From an uncultured Chitinophagales bacterium (GTDB lineage: Bacteria > Bacteroidota > Bacteroidia > Chitinophagales > Chitinophagaceae), in NCBI GenBank assembly GCA_946886475.1, contig CAMPIQ010000003.1, forward strand, positions 7,371-71,370: DNA of 64,000 nucleotides, in the 5' to 3' direction. Numbering within the stretch: position 1 is the stretch's first letter; each line of letters opens with the position of its first letter. A program made the position numbers and the translations under genes. The notes beneath the pieces were generated by a model. That model searched no databases. It was given only the letters and a program-made list of their open reading frames with translations, and was not told the DNA's origin. Of this stretch, positions 1 through 9,693 are shown piece after piece.

Positions 1-161
1 TTGACTGGAGTGAATTAAAAAAGGGACTCACTTCAAAGACCTGGAATGCACATAATATTTTTGATAGGTTAAAAGCAGAAGGCGATGTATTTAAGCCTGT
101 ACTTGGAAAAGGGATCAACCTGGAAAAGGTATTAGGTAAATTAGCTTCCCTGCTCAAATAA
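1..161 (+). CDS. 3' end of an unidentified protein-coding gene (partial)
   Basis: The frame beginning at base 3 is open from the window edge to a TAA at 159-161 and gives 52 residues, ending in KLASLLK. The composition is a normal soluble protein tail with charged, amphipathic helices. The 5' part lies outside the window. I do not recognise the family, so no function is given. Confidence 0.55.
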   Translation, partial: DWSELKKGLTSKTWNAHNIFDRLKAEGDVFKPVLGKGINLEKVLGKLASLLK

Positions 162-331
162 ATTCATCACCAATCAATGGATCCTGTTTATAATTCCTCA
201 ATTAAAAAAGCATTGAATAGTTGTGCTGCTTCAGCTGAATTTTGATTGTTTGATATTGAAATTTTTCTTCACGAGGGCTTTAATCCTGATTTATGTTATT
301 TAAACAACTGGTTTCTGGTTAAGTTTGTAAA

Positions 332-1219
332 ATGCATAGATCGCTGACAGTATTTAAAGACGAAGTATTTGATTGCATTCATCAGGATTACTCAATTGAG
401 GTTTTGTCGGACGACTGCCGCTTTACTGAAGGACCTGTATGGAATGAAGACGACCAGTCCTTTTTGTTCAGCGATATTACGGCCAATTGCATTTACAAGA
501 TCTCAGCAAACGAAACCAAACAAATATATCTTTCAAACAGTGGTACCAATAATATGTTTGATCCGGATCTCAAAACAGATCAATCGGGTTCCAATGGGCT
601 GGCCTATGATAATAATAAAAACCTGTTGATCTGCAGGCATGGTTCTCATGATGTGGCTTTATTTGATGGCAACAAGGTTGTGCCATTGATCAATAACTTC
701 CGGGGTAAGCCATTTAACAGTCCAAATGATATTGTAGTAAGTAAGAACGGGACTATTTACTTCAGCGACCCTCCTTATGGCCTGAAGTCGGGTAAATTAT
801 TTCCCTCGAAGTACCAGGTGAAGTCCGGAGTTTATGCATACAGGGATCATGAGCTGGTATTGGTTTCTGATAAATACCAATATCCAAATGGAGTTTGTTT
901 ATCCTCCGACCAGTCTGTACTTTATGTTTGTTCCAATAAACCATTTGAAAAATTTATTTCCATGTATGATGCAGTTAGTTTTGAATACAAGGGAATTTTA
1001 GCGGAAGAAAACAGTGATGGAATGAAGATAGATGCCTATGGTAACTTTTTTCTTTGTTCCAATGAGGGGATCATCATTCTAAATAAAGAAGGTGAACGAA
1101 CGGCGTTGATCAGGCTTCCGTCCACTCCTGCCAATGCCTGCTGGGGAGGTAAAAACAGAAAGGATCTATTGGTTACAGCCAGAGAGCATGTGTATTTGAT
1201 AAAGCAACTGGCCGTATGA
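332..1219 (+). CDS. SMP-30/gluconolactonase/LRE-type beta-propeller protein
   Basis: This 295-residue protein has the SMP-30/gluconolactonase beta-propeller signature. FTEGPVW with Glu33 supplies the first metal ligand. SPND (about 131-134) and YPNGV (Asn186) supply the asparagine ligand region, and NSDGMKID (about 228-234) the catalytic aspartate. Family members hydrolyse sugar lactones or related esters using a bound divalent metal. No signal peptide is evident, so it is probably cytoplasmic. The ATG at 332 follows a 170-bp spacer, and the gene is codirectional with the lipoate ligase 39 bp downstream. The natural substrate cannot be told from the sequence; gluconolactone or an unrelated lactone is possible. 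Confidence 0.85.
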   Translation: MHRSLTVFKDEVFDCIHQDYSIEVLSDDCRFTEGPVWNEDDQSFLFSDITANCIYKISANETKQIYLSNSGTNNMFDPDLKTDQSGSNGLAYDNNKNLLICRHGSHDVALFDGNKVVPLINNFRGKPFNSPNDIVVSKNGTIYFSDPPYGLKSGKLFPSKYQVKSGVYAYRDHELVLVSDKYQYPNGVCLSSDQSVLYVCSNKPFEKFISMYDAVSFEYKGILAEENSDGMKIDAYGNFFLCSNEGIIILNKEGERTALIRLPSTPANACWGGKNRKDLLVTAREHVYLIKQLAV

Positions 1220-1258
1220 AAATTTATAAGTTCAACTAAATAAAAACGGATACTTTCC

Positions 1259-2239
1259 ATGCTTTGCATCTATCATGAATCCACAGACCCTTATTTTAAT
1301 GTAGCCACTGATGAATATATCCTGAAGCAGGTGGAAGAAGATTGTTTCATGTTGTGGCGTAACGATAAAGCCATTATAGTAGGACAATACCAGAATACAC
1401 TTTCTGAAATTAATTATGACTATGTGAAGGAGCACCGGATTGCTGTGGTAAGACGCATTTCCGGGGGTGGTGCGGTATATCATGATCTGGGCAACCTTAA
1501 TTTTTCTTTTACCAGGCAGGGAAAGGATACCAACCTGTCAGACTTTGAAAAATTTACCCGGCCAGTGGTACAGGTAATTCAGTCGCTGGGGGCAGATGCG
1601 CGGTTTGAAGGAAAGAATGACCTGATGATCGATGGAAAAAAAATTGCAGGTAATGCTGCTCATATTCATAAGAACAAAATACTGCATCACGGTTGTTTGT
1701 TATTTGCTTCTGAAATACGGGATGTAAGCGAAGCCCTGCGGATCAATCCCGTAAAATATACCGACAGGGCTGTCAAATCAATTCCAAAAAGAGTTACTAA
1801 TATCTCAGATCATTTAAAAACGCCGGTTAGCCTGGAAGAGTTTACGCAAAAATTGATGGCACATGTACTGGCTACTTTTCCAGGTGCCCGACTTTATGAA
1901 TTCACTGATGATGATAAAAGGAAAATCAGGCAGCTGCGGGATGAAAAATATGCCACCCATGATTGGAATTTTGGTAAATCGCCCGATTACAATTACAAAA
2001 AGGCCGTTCGTACATCAGGCGGTCTACTGGAAATGAACCTCGATGTAAAAAACGGGATCATCGAGAAAGCCATGATCTTTGGTGATTTCTTCTCAGAAAT
2101 AGGCATTTCGGAAGTTGAGGATGCATTGATCAATAAGCGCCACGAAGAAAAGGAATTGAGAGATATCCTTTCCCGGTTGCCGATAGAAAAACATTTTCGA
2201 AATATCGGGATAGATGAATTGATTGATTCACTTTTTTAG
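1259..2239 (+). CDS. lplA: lipoate--protein ligase
   Basis: This 326-residue protein belongs to the LplA/LipB/BirA superfamily. The lipoate-binding loop RRISGGGAVYHD lies at about residues 65-76, the catalytic-type lysine in DGKKIAGNA is near residue 128, and there is a C-terminal accessory domain. LplA activates lipoate with ATP to lipoyl-AMP and transfers it to lysines of E2 and GcvH subunits in the cytoplasm. The length is normal for the two-domain form. It lies 39 bp downstream of the SMP-30-like gene on the same strand, so cotranscription is possible. The gene ends 171 bp before a convergent SDR gene. Confidence 0.93.
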   Translation: MLCIYHESTDPYFNVATDEYILKQVEEDCFMLWRNDKAIIVGQYQNTLSEINYDYVKEHRIAVVRRISGGGAVYHDLGNLNFSFTRQGKDTNLSDFEKFTRPVVQVIQSLGADARFEGKNDLMIDGKKIAGNAAHIHKNKILHHGCLLFASEIRDVSEALRINPVKYTDRAVKSIPKRVTNISDHLKTPVSLEEFTQKLMAHVLATFPGARLYEFTDDDKRKIRQLRDEKYATHDWNFGKSPDYNYKKAVRTSGGLLEMNLDVKNGIIEKAMIFGDFFSEIGISEVEDALINKRHEEKELRDILSRLPIEKHFRNIGIDELIDSLF

Positions 2240-2410
2240 GATGGGTGTTTAGGTAATGTTTTAAAAAGTGCGCCATAGTTTACTATTGAATGGAGATCAA
2301 AGTGTGCACTTACCATGGAACGCTTACTGCACACAGCACATCATCAGGCTTATTCCAATATGAACAAACTTCTCATTGGAAGTGATTCTCATAAAATTAA
2401 AATGAAAATT

Positions 2411-3274
2411 TTATCCGTTCACGATCTCTCCTCCATTTGGATGTATCACCTGCCCTGTAATATAGGAAGCATCTTCTGAAGCCAGGAAAAGGTATGCCGG
2501 TGCCACCTCTGCCGTTTCTCCGGCTCTTTTCATGGGAACATCGCTGCCGAAAGTGGCCACCTTTTTTTTATCGAAACTGCCAACGATCAAAGGGGTCCAG
2601 ATGGGGCCCGGTGCCACTGCATTCACCCTGATGCCTTTATCAACCAGGTTATGTGACAGGCTTCTTGTAAATGTTACGATGGCTCCCTTTGTGGAAGCGT
2701 AATCGATCAGGGAAGGACTTCCCCTGTAGGCTGTTACTGAAGTTGTATTGATGATGCAGGAACCTTTCTTAAGATAGGGTAATGCAAATTTTGTGATGCG
2801 GAACATAGAAAGGATATTGGTTTCAAAGGTTTCATACAATTGTTCGTCAGAAATATCCGTAATTGATTTTTGCTCGGTTTGAGTAGCCGCATTATTCACC
2901 AGTATATGCAGCCTGCCATATTCCCTTATGGTCTGGTCCACAATTTTTTTGCACTGTCTTTCTTTGCGGATATCACCACCTATCAGCAAACAGCTTCGCC
3001 CAAAATCCTCTTCCACCATTCTTTTTACTTCTTTGGCATCCCTGTCCTCGCTTAAATAAGAAATGGCAATGTCGGCGCCTTCCCTGGCAAATAATAGGGC
3101 CACCGCCCTTCCAATGCCGCTATCCCCACCTGTAATCAGGGCCACCCTGCCCGATAGCTTTTGTGCCGGTTTGGGTTTGATGGCAACAGGCTTAGGTTCC
3201 ATTTTTTCTTCAATTCCGGGCATACGCTGACTTTGTGATTTCCTGATCTTCTTTGTTTTTCCACCCTTTTGCAT
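2411..3274 (-). CDS. SDR family NAD(P)-dependent oxidoreductase (general-stress type)
   Basis: This is a classical short-chain dehydrogenase of 287 residues. The Rossmann motif TGGDSGIG is at about 48-55 and NNAA at about 127-130. The catalytic Ser/Tyr/Lys are near S179, Y192 and K196 (YASTK). A lysine-rich extension of about 40 residues precedes the core. The TGGDSGIG signature and the charged N-terminal extension resemble the B. subtilis general-stress dehydrogenases YhdF/YdaD. The substrate is unknown. The gene is transcribed away from the tRNA-Ala gene and stands alone. Confidence 0.88.
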   Translation of the reverse strand: MQKGGKTKKIRKSQSQRMPGIEEKMEPKPVAIKPKPAQKLSGRVALITGGDSGIGRAVALLFAREGADIAISYLSEDRDAKEVKRMVEEDFGRSCLLIGGDIRKERQCKKIVDQTIREYGRLHILVNNAATQTEQKSITDISDEQLYETFETNILSMFRITKFALPYLKKGSCIINTTSVTAYRGSPSLIDYASTKGAIVTFTRSLSHNLVDKGIRVNAVAPGPIWTPLIVGSFDKKKVATFGSDVPMKRAGETAEVAPAYLFLASEDASYITGQVIHPNGGEIVNG

Positions 3275-3331
3275 TTCTTTTTTTTAAAAGGATTTAAAGA
3301 AATTATTATGCCGCTGAAAAACGCTTTCCCT

Positions 3332-3339
3332 TATTTTTG
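3332..3339 (+). promoter_or_regulatory. Bacteroidota -7 promoter box of tRNA-Ala
   Basis: TATTTTTG matches the Bacteroidota -7 consensus TAnnTTTG and sits 18 bp before the first base of the tRNA. No convincing -33 TTG is seen at the usual distance. Confidence 0.6.
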
Positions 3340-3357
3340 CAGCCATTGAAAAATGCA

Positions 3358-3431
<74 letters not shown>

Positions 3432-3434
3432 CAG

Positions 3435-3727
3435 CTTCAGAAGGTCTGCAGAAATGCAGGCTTTTTTATTTTGGTAGTGTTGGCAGGAGCGCTCCCCGCC
3501 TTAGCGGGGTGCAGGAGGTCGTCGGTTCTCCCGACTAAAAGTTCGGGACGATATTCTCCACAGCTTCAGAAGGTCTGCAGAAATGCAGGCTTTTTTATTT
3601 TGGTAGTGTTGGCAGGAGCGCTCCCCGCCTTAGCGGGGTGCAGGAGGTCGTCGGTTCTCCCGACTAAAAGTTCGGGACGATATTCTCCACAGCTTTAGAA
3701 GGTCTGCAGAAATGCAGGTTTTTTTTA
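3435..3727 (+). repeat. 129-bp tandem repeat made of decayed tRNA-Ala copies with hairpin insertions (2 full units + 1 partial)
   Basis: Units span 3435-3563 and 3564-3692 and are near-identical; a partial third runs 3693-3727. Each unit begins with the terminator hairpin downstream of the tRNA and then holds a tRNA-like stretch from the D-loop to the acceptor 3' strand. In that stretch the anticodon arm is replaced by a CCCCGC/GCGGGG hairpin (first copy 3494-3509). The T-loop is expanded by TCCCGACTAAAAGTTCGGGA (3529-3548). The flanking tRNA bases, including AGGTCGTCGGTTC and GATATTCTCCA, are retained. The 129-bp period is a multiple of three, which creates an open but meaningless reading frame. 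Confidence 0.9.
3445..3470 (+). terminator. Rho-independent terminator of tRNA-Ala (also repeated at 3574-3599 and 3703-3727)
   Basis: CTGCA-GAAA-TGCAG forms a short stem with a GNRA-like tetraloop and is followed by a T-run. It is copied in each 129-bp unit; the third copy has the longest T-run. Confidence 0.7.
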
Positions 3728-3880
3728 ATGGACGGCTGGCACCCCGTTGTTTTGGACAGATAATTCTTAAGGATAATTTAAATCGGTATTAAAAATTGAA
3801 ACCTCCAACTTATTGACCTTTACACCCTGGATCACGCTTTACTTTTTCGGGAAATTCCCCGGTTTTAAACATTCTGTTTA

Positions 3881-3892
3881 TACTTTAAAGTA
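3881..3892. promoter_or_regulatory. perfect 12-bp palindrome in the suf promoter, candidate repressor operator
   Basis: TACTTTAAAGTA reads the same on both strands and lies 10 bp upstream of the TACCTTTG -7 box, in the -33/-7 spacer of sufB. A bound dimer here would block RNA polymerase. The Rrf2 protein at the end of the cluster is the natural candidate ligand. That link is inference. Confidence 0.4.
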
Positions 3893-3902
3893 CAAATAGA
3901 AC

Positions 3903-3910
3903 TACCTTTG
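3903..3910 (+). promoter_or_regulatory. -7 promoter box of the suf operon
   Basis: TACCTTTG is a full match to TAnnTTTG. It ends 4 bp before the sufB ATG, so the transcript would have almost no leader, or initiation uses another promoter upstream. Confidence 0.5.
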
Positions 3911-3914
3911 CGGC

Positions 3915-5393
3915 ATGAAATCAGATGCACTAAAAGACCCGCAGGTGATGGATGATGACCGGACCACTATTGAACAAACAGTTCTTAGCGAATATAAATA
4001 TGGTTTCGTTACCAATATTGAATCGGATGAGGCGCCAAAAGGCTTATCTGAAGACACGATCAGGTTCATTTCAGCCAAAAAAAACGAACCGGAATGGATG
4101 CTTGAATGGAGACTGAAAGCCTACAGGCACTGGCTAAATATGAAAGAACCGCATTGGGCCAACCTCAATTATCCCGCTATTGATTACCAGGATATCATTT
4201 ATTATTCTGCTCCCAAACAAAAAGCCAGGCTGAATAGTCTTGATGAAATTGACCCCGAACTCCGGAAAACCTTCGAAAAACTGGGTATTTCACTGGATGA
4301 GCAAAAAAGACTGTCCGGTGTTGCAGTTGATGCAGTGATAGACAGCGTTTCAATTGCCACCACCTTTAAGGCACAATTGGGTGAACTTGGAATTATTTTC
4401 TGCTCCATGAGTGAAGCCATACAGGAGCACCCGGAATTAATAAAGAAATACCTGAGCACCGTAGTTCCGGTAACCGATAATTATTTTGCTGCCCTGAATT
4501 CAGCGGTTTTCAGTGATGGCTCCTTTGTATATATTCCGAAAGGGGTGCGGTGCCCCATGGAATTGTCAACATATTTCAGGATCAACGCTGAAAATACAGG
4601 TCAGTTTGAACGTACGCTGATTGTTGCCGAAGAAGGCAGTTATGTTAGTTATCTGGAAGGTTGTACAGCACCCATGCGCGATGAGAACCAGTTGCACGCT
4701 GCAGTGGTTGAACTGATTGCGATGGATAATGCCGAGATAAAATATTCTACAGTTCAAAACTGGTACCCGGGCGATAAAGATGGGAAAGGTGGTATCTACA
4801 ATTTTGTAACAAAAAGAGGTATTTGTAAAGGGCATCATTCCAAGATCTCCTGGACTCAGGTGGAAACAGGATCGTCCATTACCTGGAAATATCCAAGTGT
4901 GATATTAAAAGGGGACCATTCAATAGGAGAATTTTATTCAGTGGCCGTTACCAATAATTATCAGCAGGCAGATACCGGTACCAAAATGCAGCACCTTGGT
5001 AAAAATACCAGGAGCCGCATAGTTTCCAAAGGTATTTCCGCCGGTTTTAGTAATAACAGTTACCGTGGACTGGTTCATGTTGGAAAAAATGCTGCCGGAG
5101 CAAGAAATTTTTCCCAGTGTGATTCTTTATTACTTGGTGATAAATGCGGGGCTCATACTTTTCCATATATAGAAGTTAAAAATAAAACAGCGGTGGTTGA
5201 ACATGAAGCCACCACTTCCAAAATTGGAGAAGACCAGATCTTCTATTGCAACCAGAGAGGTATCAATACCGAAACAGCAGTTGCATTGATCGTGAATGGA
5301 TTTGCCAAGGAAGTGATGAACCACCTTCCGATGGAATTTGCCATTGAGGCCCAAAAACTTCTGGCAATCAGCCTGGAAGGCAGTGTGGGTTAG
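3915..5393 (+). CDS. sufB: Fe-S cluster assembly scaffold protein SufB
   Basis: This 492-residue protein matches the SufB/SufD beta-helix family across its length. Conserved blocks include [19 protein letters not shown], the LEGCTAP block and the QCDSLL block near the C-terminus. SufB forms the SufBC2D scaffold on which clusters are built from persulfide sulfur. It is the first gene of sufB-C-D-S-E. The ATG at 3915 follows directly after a Bacteroidota -7 box. Its length is typical of the long SufB form. Confidence 0.97.
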   Translation: MKSDALKDPQVMDDDRTTIEQTVLSEYKYGFVTNIESDEAPKGLSEDTIRFISAKKNEPEWMLEWRLKAYRHWLNMKEPHWANLNYPAIDYQDIIYYSAPKQKARLNSLDEIDPELRKTFEKLGISLDEQKRLSGVAVDAVIDSVSIATTFKAQLGELGIIFCSMSEAIQEHPELIKKYLSTVVPVTDNYFAALNSAVFSDGSFVYIPKGVRCPMELSTYFRINAENTGQFERTLIVAEEGSYVSYLEGCTAPMRDENQLHAAVVELIAMDNAEIKYSTVQNWYPGDKDGKGGIYNFVTKRGICKGHHSKISWTQVETGSSITWKYPSVILKGDHSIGEFYSVAVTNNYQQADTGTKMQHLGKNTRSRIVSKGISAGFSNNSYRGLVHVGKNAAGARNFSQCDSLLLGDKCGAHTFPYIEVKNKTAVVEHEATTSKIGEDQIFYCNQRGINTETAVALIVNGFAKEVMNHLPMEFAIEAQKLLAISLEGSVG

Positions 5394-5453
5394 CCAAAAG
5401 CAAATGGCTTAGGCCAATGTTTAAGACAAGAATTAAAATAATAATCAAAGAAT

Positions 5454-6218
5454 ATGTTATCAATAAAGAATTTACAAGCTGGCATTGAAGGAAAGGAAAT
5501 ATTAAAAGGCCTGAGTCTCGATGTTAAACCTGGTGAAGTACATGCCATCATGGGACCAAATGGTTCCGGAAAAAGTACGCTTGCTTCTGTGCTTGCAGGC
5601 CGGGCAGATTATGAAGTTACCGGCGGCACTGTAGAATTCATGGGAAGGGATCTGCTTGAACTTTCTCCGGAAGAAAGAGCCGGTGAAGGGATCTTTCTTG
5701 CATTTCAGTACCCGGTTGAAATTCCAGGGCTCACTACCACAAATTTTATTAAGACCGCAGTAAACGAGGTAAGGAAATACCGCGGTCTTCCGGCGCTTGA
5801 TGCCGTTCAGTTTCTTAAGATGATGAAAGAGAAAATGGCGCTGATGGAAATCGGACAATCCTTGCTCAGCCGTTCCCTCAATGAAGGTTTTTCCGGTGGT
5901 GAAAAAAAGAGAAATGAGATCTTCCAGATGGCCATGCTGGAACCCAGGCTTGCTATACTTGATGAAACGGATTCGGGGCTTGATATTGACGCCATCCGCA
6001 TTGTATCAAATGGTGTAAATAAATTACGAAGTAAGGATAATGGTGTATTGGTGGTTACGCACTACCAGCGCCTTCTTGATTATATAGTTCCTGATTTTGT
6101 TCACGTACTGTATAATGGAAGGATCGTGAAGTCCGGAACCAAAGAACTGGCTTTTGAACTTGAAGAAAGGGGATACGATTTTATAAAGAATGAAGCAGAC
6201 GCTAAGCAACCAGCTTAA
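5454..6218 (+). CDS. sufC: Fe-S cluster assembly ATPase SufC
   Basis: This 254-residue ABC-type ATPase has Walker A GPNGSGKST at about 34-42, the signature region SGGEKKRNE, Walker B LAILDETDSGLD (with the SufC-type D-E-T-D-S-G-L-D) and a switch histidine in VVTHYQR. SufC binds SufB and SufD and drives conformational change for cluster assembly; it is not a transporter ATPase. It starts 60 bp after sufB and is followed directly by sufD. Confidence 0.97.
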   Translation: MLSIKNLQAGIEGKEILKGLSLDVKPGEVHAIMGPNGSGKSTLASVLAGRADYEVTGGTVEFMGRDLLELSPEERAGEGIFLAFQYPVEIPGLTTTNFIKTAVNEVRKYRGLPALDAVQFLKMMKEKMALMEIGQSLLSRSLNEGFSGGEKKRNEIFQMAMLEPRLAILDETDSGLDIDAIRIVSNGVNKLRSKDNGVLVVTHYQRLLDYIVPDFVHVLYNGRIVKSGTKELAFELEERGYDFIKNEADAKQPA

Positions 6219-6239
6219 GTGTTTTTAACAAGAACAGAT

Positions 6240-7550
6240 ATGAACACATTAGATACGATCAGGGAAAAATATCAGAAGATGCAATCCAATAACGGAAGCA
6301 GTTTGCTCACACCAGTAGAGCAAAACGCTTTTGATACTTTTACCAATATGGGTATTCCAACCTTAAAACATGAAGAGTGGAAGTATACCCGCATCAGCAG
6401 CGCATTCAATAAAGAATATGCAATGTCTGAAGGTGATGTTACAAGTTCAGGGGCTGCGGCCCAGCTGAATGCGGTGAGGCTGCCAGGTCACGAAGAAGCC
6501 AATGAACTGGTATTCATCAATGGAATTTTTGCCCAATCCTTATCAAATATCCGTTCCAGCCACCTGCTGGTTCAGAAGCTTGAAGAAGCTGTAAAAGGAG
6601 AACACAAGGAACTGGTGCTTCAACACCTTGGTCATAGTAATAAGTATATCAAAGATGGTATCCATGCTTTGAATACGGCTTTTGTTGCAGAAGGGATATT
6701 CATTTATGTAAAAAAGGGTTTGATCATTGACCAGCCGGTTTACATTTATAATATTACAGATGCTACTTCAGCAAATATCCTGGCTCAACCCAGAAGTCTT
6801 TTTTACATAGGTGAAAATGCCCAGGTGCAAATAGCCGAAACATATGTAACCATTGGAATGGCAGAGAGCTTTACCAACCAGGTAATGGAGATCATTGTTG
6901 AAAAAGATGCCATTGCGGATTATTATAAAATTCAGAACGATGCTTCCCATACCAACCAGGTGAGTACAACACATTTCAGGCAGACAGGCAAAAGCCTGAT
7001 CAATGCAGTTACCATTTCTTTAAATGGAGGCATTGTACGCAATAACCTCAACATTGCTATGGAGGCAGCTCATTCAGAAGCACACATGTACGGACTTTAT
7101 TTTTTGAAAGGACAGACACATGTGGACAATCACACAGTTGTTGATAATGTTCAGCCCAATTGCCAGAGCAATGAATTATACAAGGGGATCATTGATGATT
7201 ATGCAACAGCCGTATTCAATGGAAAAATATTTGTTCAACAGATAGCCCAAAAAACAAATGCATTTCAATCCAATAAGAATATTATCCTCTCGGACAATGC
7301 TACAGTAAATACAAAACCACAGTTGGAGATTTTTGCTGATGATGTAAAATGTTCACATGGTTGTACCGTTGGGCAGTTAGATGATGAGGCTTTATTTTAT
7401 TTAAGGTCGAGGGGTGTAGGGGAAAAAGCAGCAAGGTCCTTGCTGGTACATGCTTTTGCTATTGACATCCTTGAGCATATAAAACCCCTGCCTTTGCGCA
7501 ATTATGTTGACCAGTTGATATCTCAACGACTTGATTTTGATATTGCATGA
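6240..7550 (+). CDS. sufD: Fe-S cluster assembly protein SufD
   Basis: This is a 436-residue SufB/SufD-family protein. SufD diverges in the N-terminal half and keeps the core: HVDNHTVVDNVQPNC, the block KIFVQQIAQKTNAFQSN, and the conserved SHGCTVGQLDDEALFYLRSRG. The frame is open from a GTG at 6219 directly after the sufC stop. I prefer the ATG at 6240, because MNTLDTIREKY begins the homologous helix. The stop overlaps the sufS start (ATGA), indicating translational coupling. It forms the scaffold complex with SufB and SufC. Confidence 0.95.
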   Translation: MNTLDTIREKYQKMQSNNGSSLLTPVEQNAFDTFTNMGIPTLKHEEWKYTRISSAFNKEYAMSEGDVTSSGAAAQLNAVRLPGHEEANELVFINGIFAQSLSNIRSSHLLVQKLEEAVKGEHKELVLQHLGHSNKYIKDGIHALNTAFVAEGIFIYVKKGLIIDQPVYIYNITDATSANILAQPRSLFYIGENAQVQIAETYVTIGMAESFTNQVMEIIVEKDAIADYYKIQNDASHTNQVSTTHFRQTGKSLINAVTISLNGGIVRNNLNIAMEAAHSEAHMYGLYFLKGQTHVDNHTVVDNVQPNCQSNELYKGIIDDYATAVFNGKIFVQQIAQKTNAFQSNKNIILSDNATVNTKPQLEIFADDVKCSHGCTVGQLDDEALFYLRSRGVGEKAARSLLVHAFAIDILEHIKPLPLRNYVDQLISQRLDFDIA

Positions 7551-8791
7551 ATAATACAGAAACCATAGCAGAAATTTTGGATGTTCAGGCCATCCGGAGC
7601 GAGTTCCCTGTGCTGCAAAGAATGGTAAAGGGAAAGCCGTTGGTTTATTTTGATAATGCAGCAACTACCCAAAAGCCTAAAGTTGTAATTGATGCTTTGA
7701 CAGATTATTATTCAGGTTACAATGCAAATATTCACAGGGGCATTCATACGCTTGCAGAAGAAGCCACAGCTGCTTTTGAAGGAACGCGGGATGGCATAAA
7801 GCAATTCATCAATGCAGAAAGCAGAGAGCAGGTGATCTTTACAAGTGGAACTACTGAAGGGATCAATCTTGTTGCCCAAACCTGGGGTAGGCAAAATATA
7901 AATGCAGGAGATGAGATCATCATTTCCAACATGGAACACCATTCCAATATTGTTCCCTGGTTTATCCTTTGCCAGGAAAAAAAGGCCGTATTGAAAGTAA
8001 TCCCAATAAATGATGAAGGTGAAATTGAATTGGGTGCATTCGAAAACCTTTTATCAGATAGAACCAAACTGGTTTCCCTGGTGCATGTATCAAACGCGCT
8101 GGGCACCATCAACCCTGTGAAGCAGGTGATACGTAAAGCCCATGAAGCAGGGGCAGTGGTATTGATAGACGGGGCGCAGTCAACCGTTCACCTGGATATT
8201 GATGTGCAGGATATGGATTGCGATTTTTTCGTTTTCTCATCTCATAAACTATATGGGCCAACGGGAATTGGCGCTTTATACGGTAAGAAACATCTGCTGG
8301 AAAATATGCCCGTTTACCAGGGTGGAGGAGAAATGATCAGAGAGGTATCGTTTCAGAAGATTACCTGGAATGACCTCCCGTATAAATTTGAAGCCGGTAC
8401 ACCCAATATAGCCGATACCATTGCATTCAACGCTGCAATGACTTTCACAAAAAATATCGGCAAGGATAAAATAAGGAAACACGAAAATGAATTGCTGGCC
8501 TATGCTACAGAACAACTGGAGCAGATCAAAGGGTTAAGAATAATTGGAAGTGCAAAGCATAAGATATCCGTAATATCATTTGTAATTGATGGAATACACC
8601 CGCAGGATATAGGAATTCTGCTGGATAATAAAGGTATTGCCGTCAGAACGGGTCATCATTGTGCGCAACCGCTAATGGACAGGCTTTGCATCAGGGGTAC
8701 TACGAGAGCCTCGTTCGCCATGTATAATACCATTGGGGAGATCGATAGTATGATTGAAGGCCTGCACAGATCAATAAAAATGTTATCCTGA
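7547..8791 (+). CDS. sufS: cysteine desulfurase SufS
   Basis: This is a 414-residue class II (SufS/CsdA-type) PLP-dependent cysteine desulfurase. The PLP lysine is K234 in SSHKLYGP. The substrate-contact block NMEHHSNIVPW lies at about 128-138. The catalytic persulfide cysteine is C372 in RTGHHCAQP. It releases sulfur from cysteine to SufE for SufBCD. The start overlaps the sufD stop by 4 bp and the sufE start follows 2 bp after its stop. Confidence 0.97.
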   Translation: MNNTETIAEILDVQAIRSEFPVLQRMVKGKPLVYFDNAATTQKPKVVIDALTDYYSGYNANIHRGIHTLAEEATAAFEGTRDGIKQFINAESREQVIFTSGTTEGINLVAQTWGRQNINAGDEIIISNMEHHSNIVPWFILCQEKKAVLKVIPINDEGEIELGAFENLLSDRTKLVSLVHVSNALGTINPVKQVIRKAHEAGAVVLIDGAQSTVHLDIDVQDMDCDFFVFSSHKLYGPTGIGALYGKKHLLENMPVYQGGGEMIREVSFQKITWNDLPYKFEAGTPNIADTIAFNAAMTFTKNIGKDKIRKHENELLAYATEQLEQIKGLRIIGSAKHKISVISFVIDGIHPQDIGILLDNKGIAVRTGHHCAQPLMDRLCIRGTTRASFAMYNTIGEIDSMIEGLHRSIKMLS

Positions 8792-8793
8792 TA

Positions 8794-9237
8794 ATGAGTG
8801 CGCAACGTTCAATAGAAGAAACAGAAAAGGAGATCGTTGAAGAATTTTCTTTGTTTGACAGCTGGGATGATAAGTATGAATACATAATTGACATGGGCAA
8901 AAAGCTCCCACTGTTGGAAGAGGAATATAAAAAAGATGAAAATAAAGTGAGGGGATGCCAGTCAACTGTATGGCTGACGGGTTATCAGGAAGGAGGAAGG
9001 ATCTATTTCAAAGCCGATAGCGATGCGGTAATTGTGAAAGGATTGATCAGCATGTTGATCCGTGTATTGTCCGGTCAAAGGCCTGATGATATAATAAATG
9101 CCCGGCTGGATTTTATCAGGGACATTGGTATGATGAGTCATCTGGCTCAAACCAGGTCAAACGGTTTGCTGGCTATGGTTAAACAGATGAAGAATTATGC
9201 ACTGGCTTTTAAAGCAAAGAATTCAGTAAACAATTAA
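8794..9237 (+). CDS. sufE: SufE family sulfur acceptor
   Basis: This 147-residue SufE-like protein carries the sulfur-accepting cysteine C55 in VRGCQSTVW, followed by the DSDAVIVKGL-type block. SufE takes persulfide sulfur from SufS and passes it to SufB. It is tightly linked in the operon, 2 bp after sufS. Its position next to sufS, rather than to a CsdA-like gene, supports the SufE role. Confidence 0.95.
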   Translation: MSAQRSIEETEKEIVEEFSLFDSWDDKYEYIIDMGKKLPLLEEEYKKDENKVRGCQSTVWLTGYQEGGRIYFKADSDAVIVKGLISMLIRVLSGQRPDDIINARLDFIRDIGMMSHLAQTRSNGLLAMVKQMKNYALAFKAKNSVNN

Positions 9238-9258
9238 TAATTATGAATTAATAATTAT
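9232..9258. repeat. short AT-rich direct repeat at the sufE/sufT junction
   Basis: AATTAATAATTAT occurs at 9232-9244 and 9246-9258, spanning the sufE stop codon and ending 3 bp before the next ATG. It may be slippage-prone spacer DNA. No regulatory role is evident. Confidence 0.6.
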
Positions 9259-9260
9259 TC

Positions 9261-9572
9261 ATGGAAACAGAAGTATTAAGAGATAAAGCAATAGAAATTA
9301 TAAAAACAATCTTTGATCCGGAGATACCAGTGAATATCTATGACCTTGGTTTGATCTACCGGGTTGATATTCTGCCCATCCGCAATGTGCAGGTTACAAT
9401 GACACTAACAGCACCTAGTTGCCCCGCTGCCCAGTCATTACCTGTGGAGGTAGATCAGAAGTTAAGACAGATTGAAGGTGTAAATGATGTGCATGTTGTG
9501 GTAACCTGGGATCCGCCCTGGGATAAATCAATGATGAGCGAGGAAGCTCAATTGGAGCTGGGATGGCTGTAG
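9261..9572 (+). CDS. DUF59/MIP18 family Fe-S assembly factor (SufT-like)
   Basis: This 103-residue protein has the DUF59/MIP18 fold signature. DPEIPVNIYDLGLIY lies at about 19-33, and TAPSCPAAQSLP carries the reactive-type cysteine C54. Family members (SufT, PaaD, CIA2) help mature Fe-S proteins. Its position as the last enzyme gene of the suf cluster supports a maturation or carrier role. It starts 23 bp after sufE, so it is very probably cotranscribed. Confidence 0.92.
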   Translation: METEVLRDKAIEIIKTIFDPEIPVNIYDLGLIYRVDILPIRNVQVTMTLTAPSCPAAQSLPVEVDQKLRQIEGVNDVHVVVTWDPPWDKSMMSEEAQLELGWL

Positions 9573-9583
9573 GAAGGGAGTGG

Positions 9584-9620
9584 GGACTCGTGGGTCGTGA
9601 TCTGGAGTCGTGAGTCGGGA
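9584..9620. repeat. degenerate GACTCGTG-type short direct repeats
   Basis: The spacer between the DUF59 gene and the Rrf2 gene holds imperfect 8-bp units (GACTCGTG, GGTCGTGA, AGTCGTGA). It resembles slipped-strand spacer DNA. A similar patch with ACTTTGT units lies at 63948-63971. Confidence 0.45.
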
Positions 9621-9693
9621 AATGTTGAAGCTGTTACTTAAAATATCCAAATAGGTTATTGGCGTCTGGAGGTTTAAAATTTTAATAATTAAA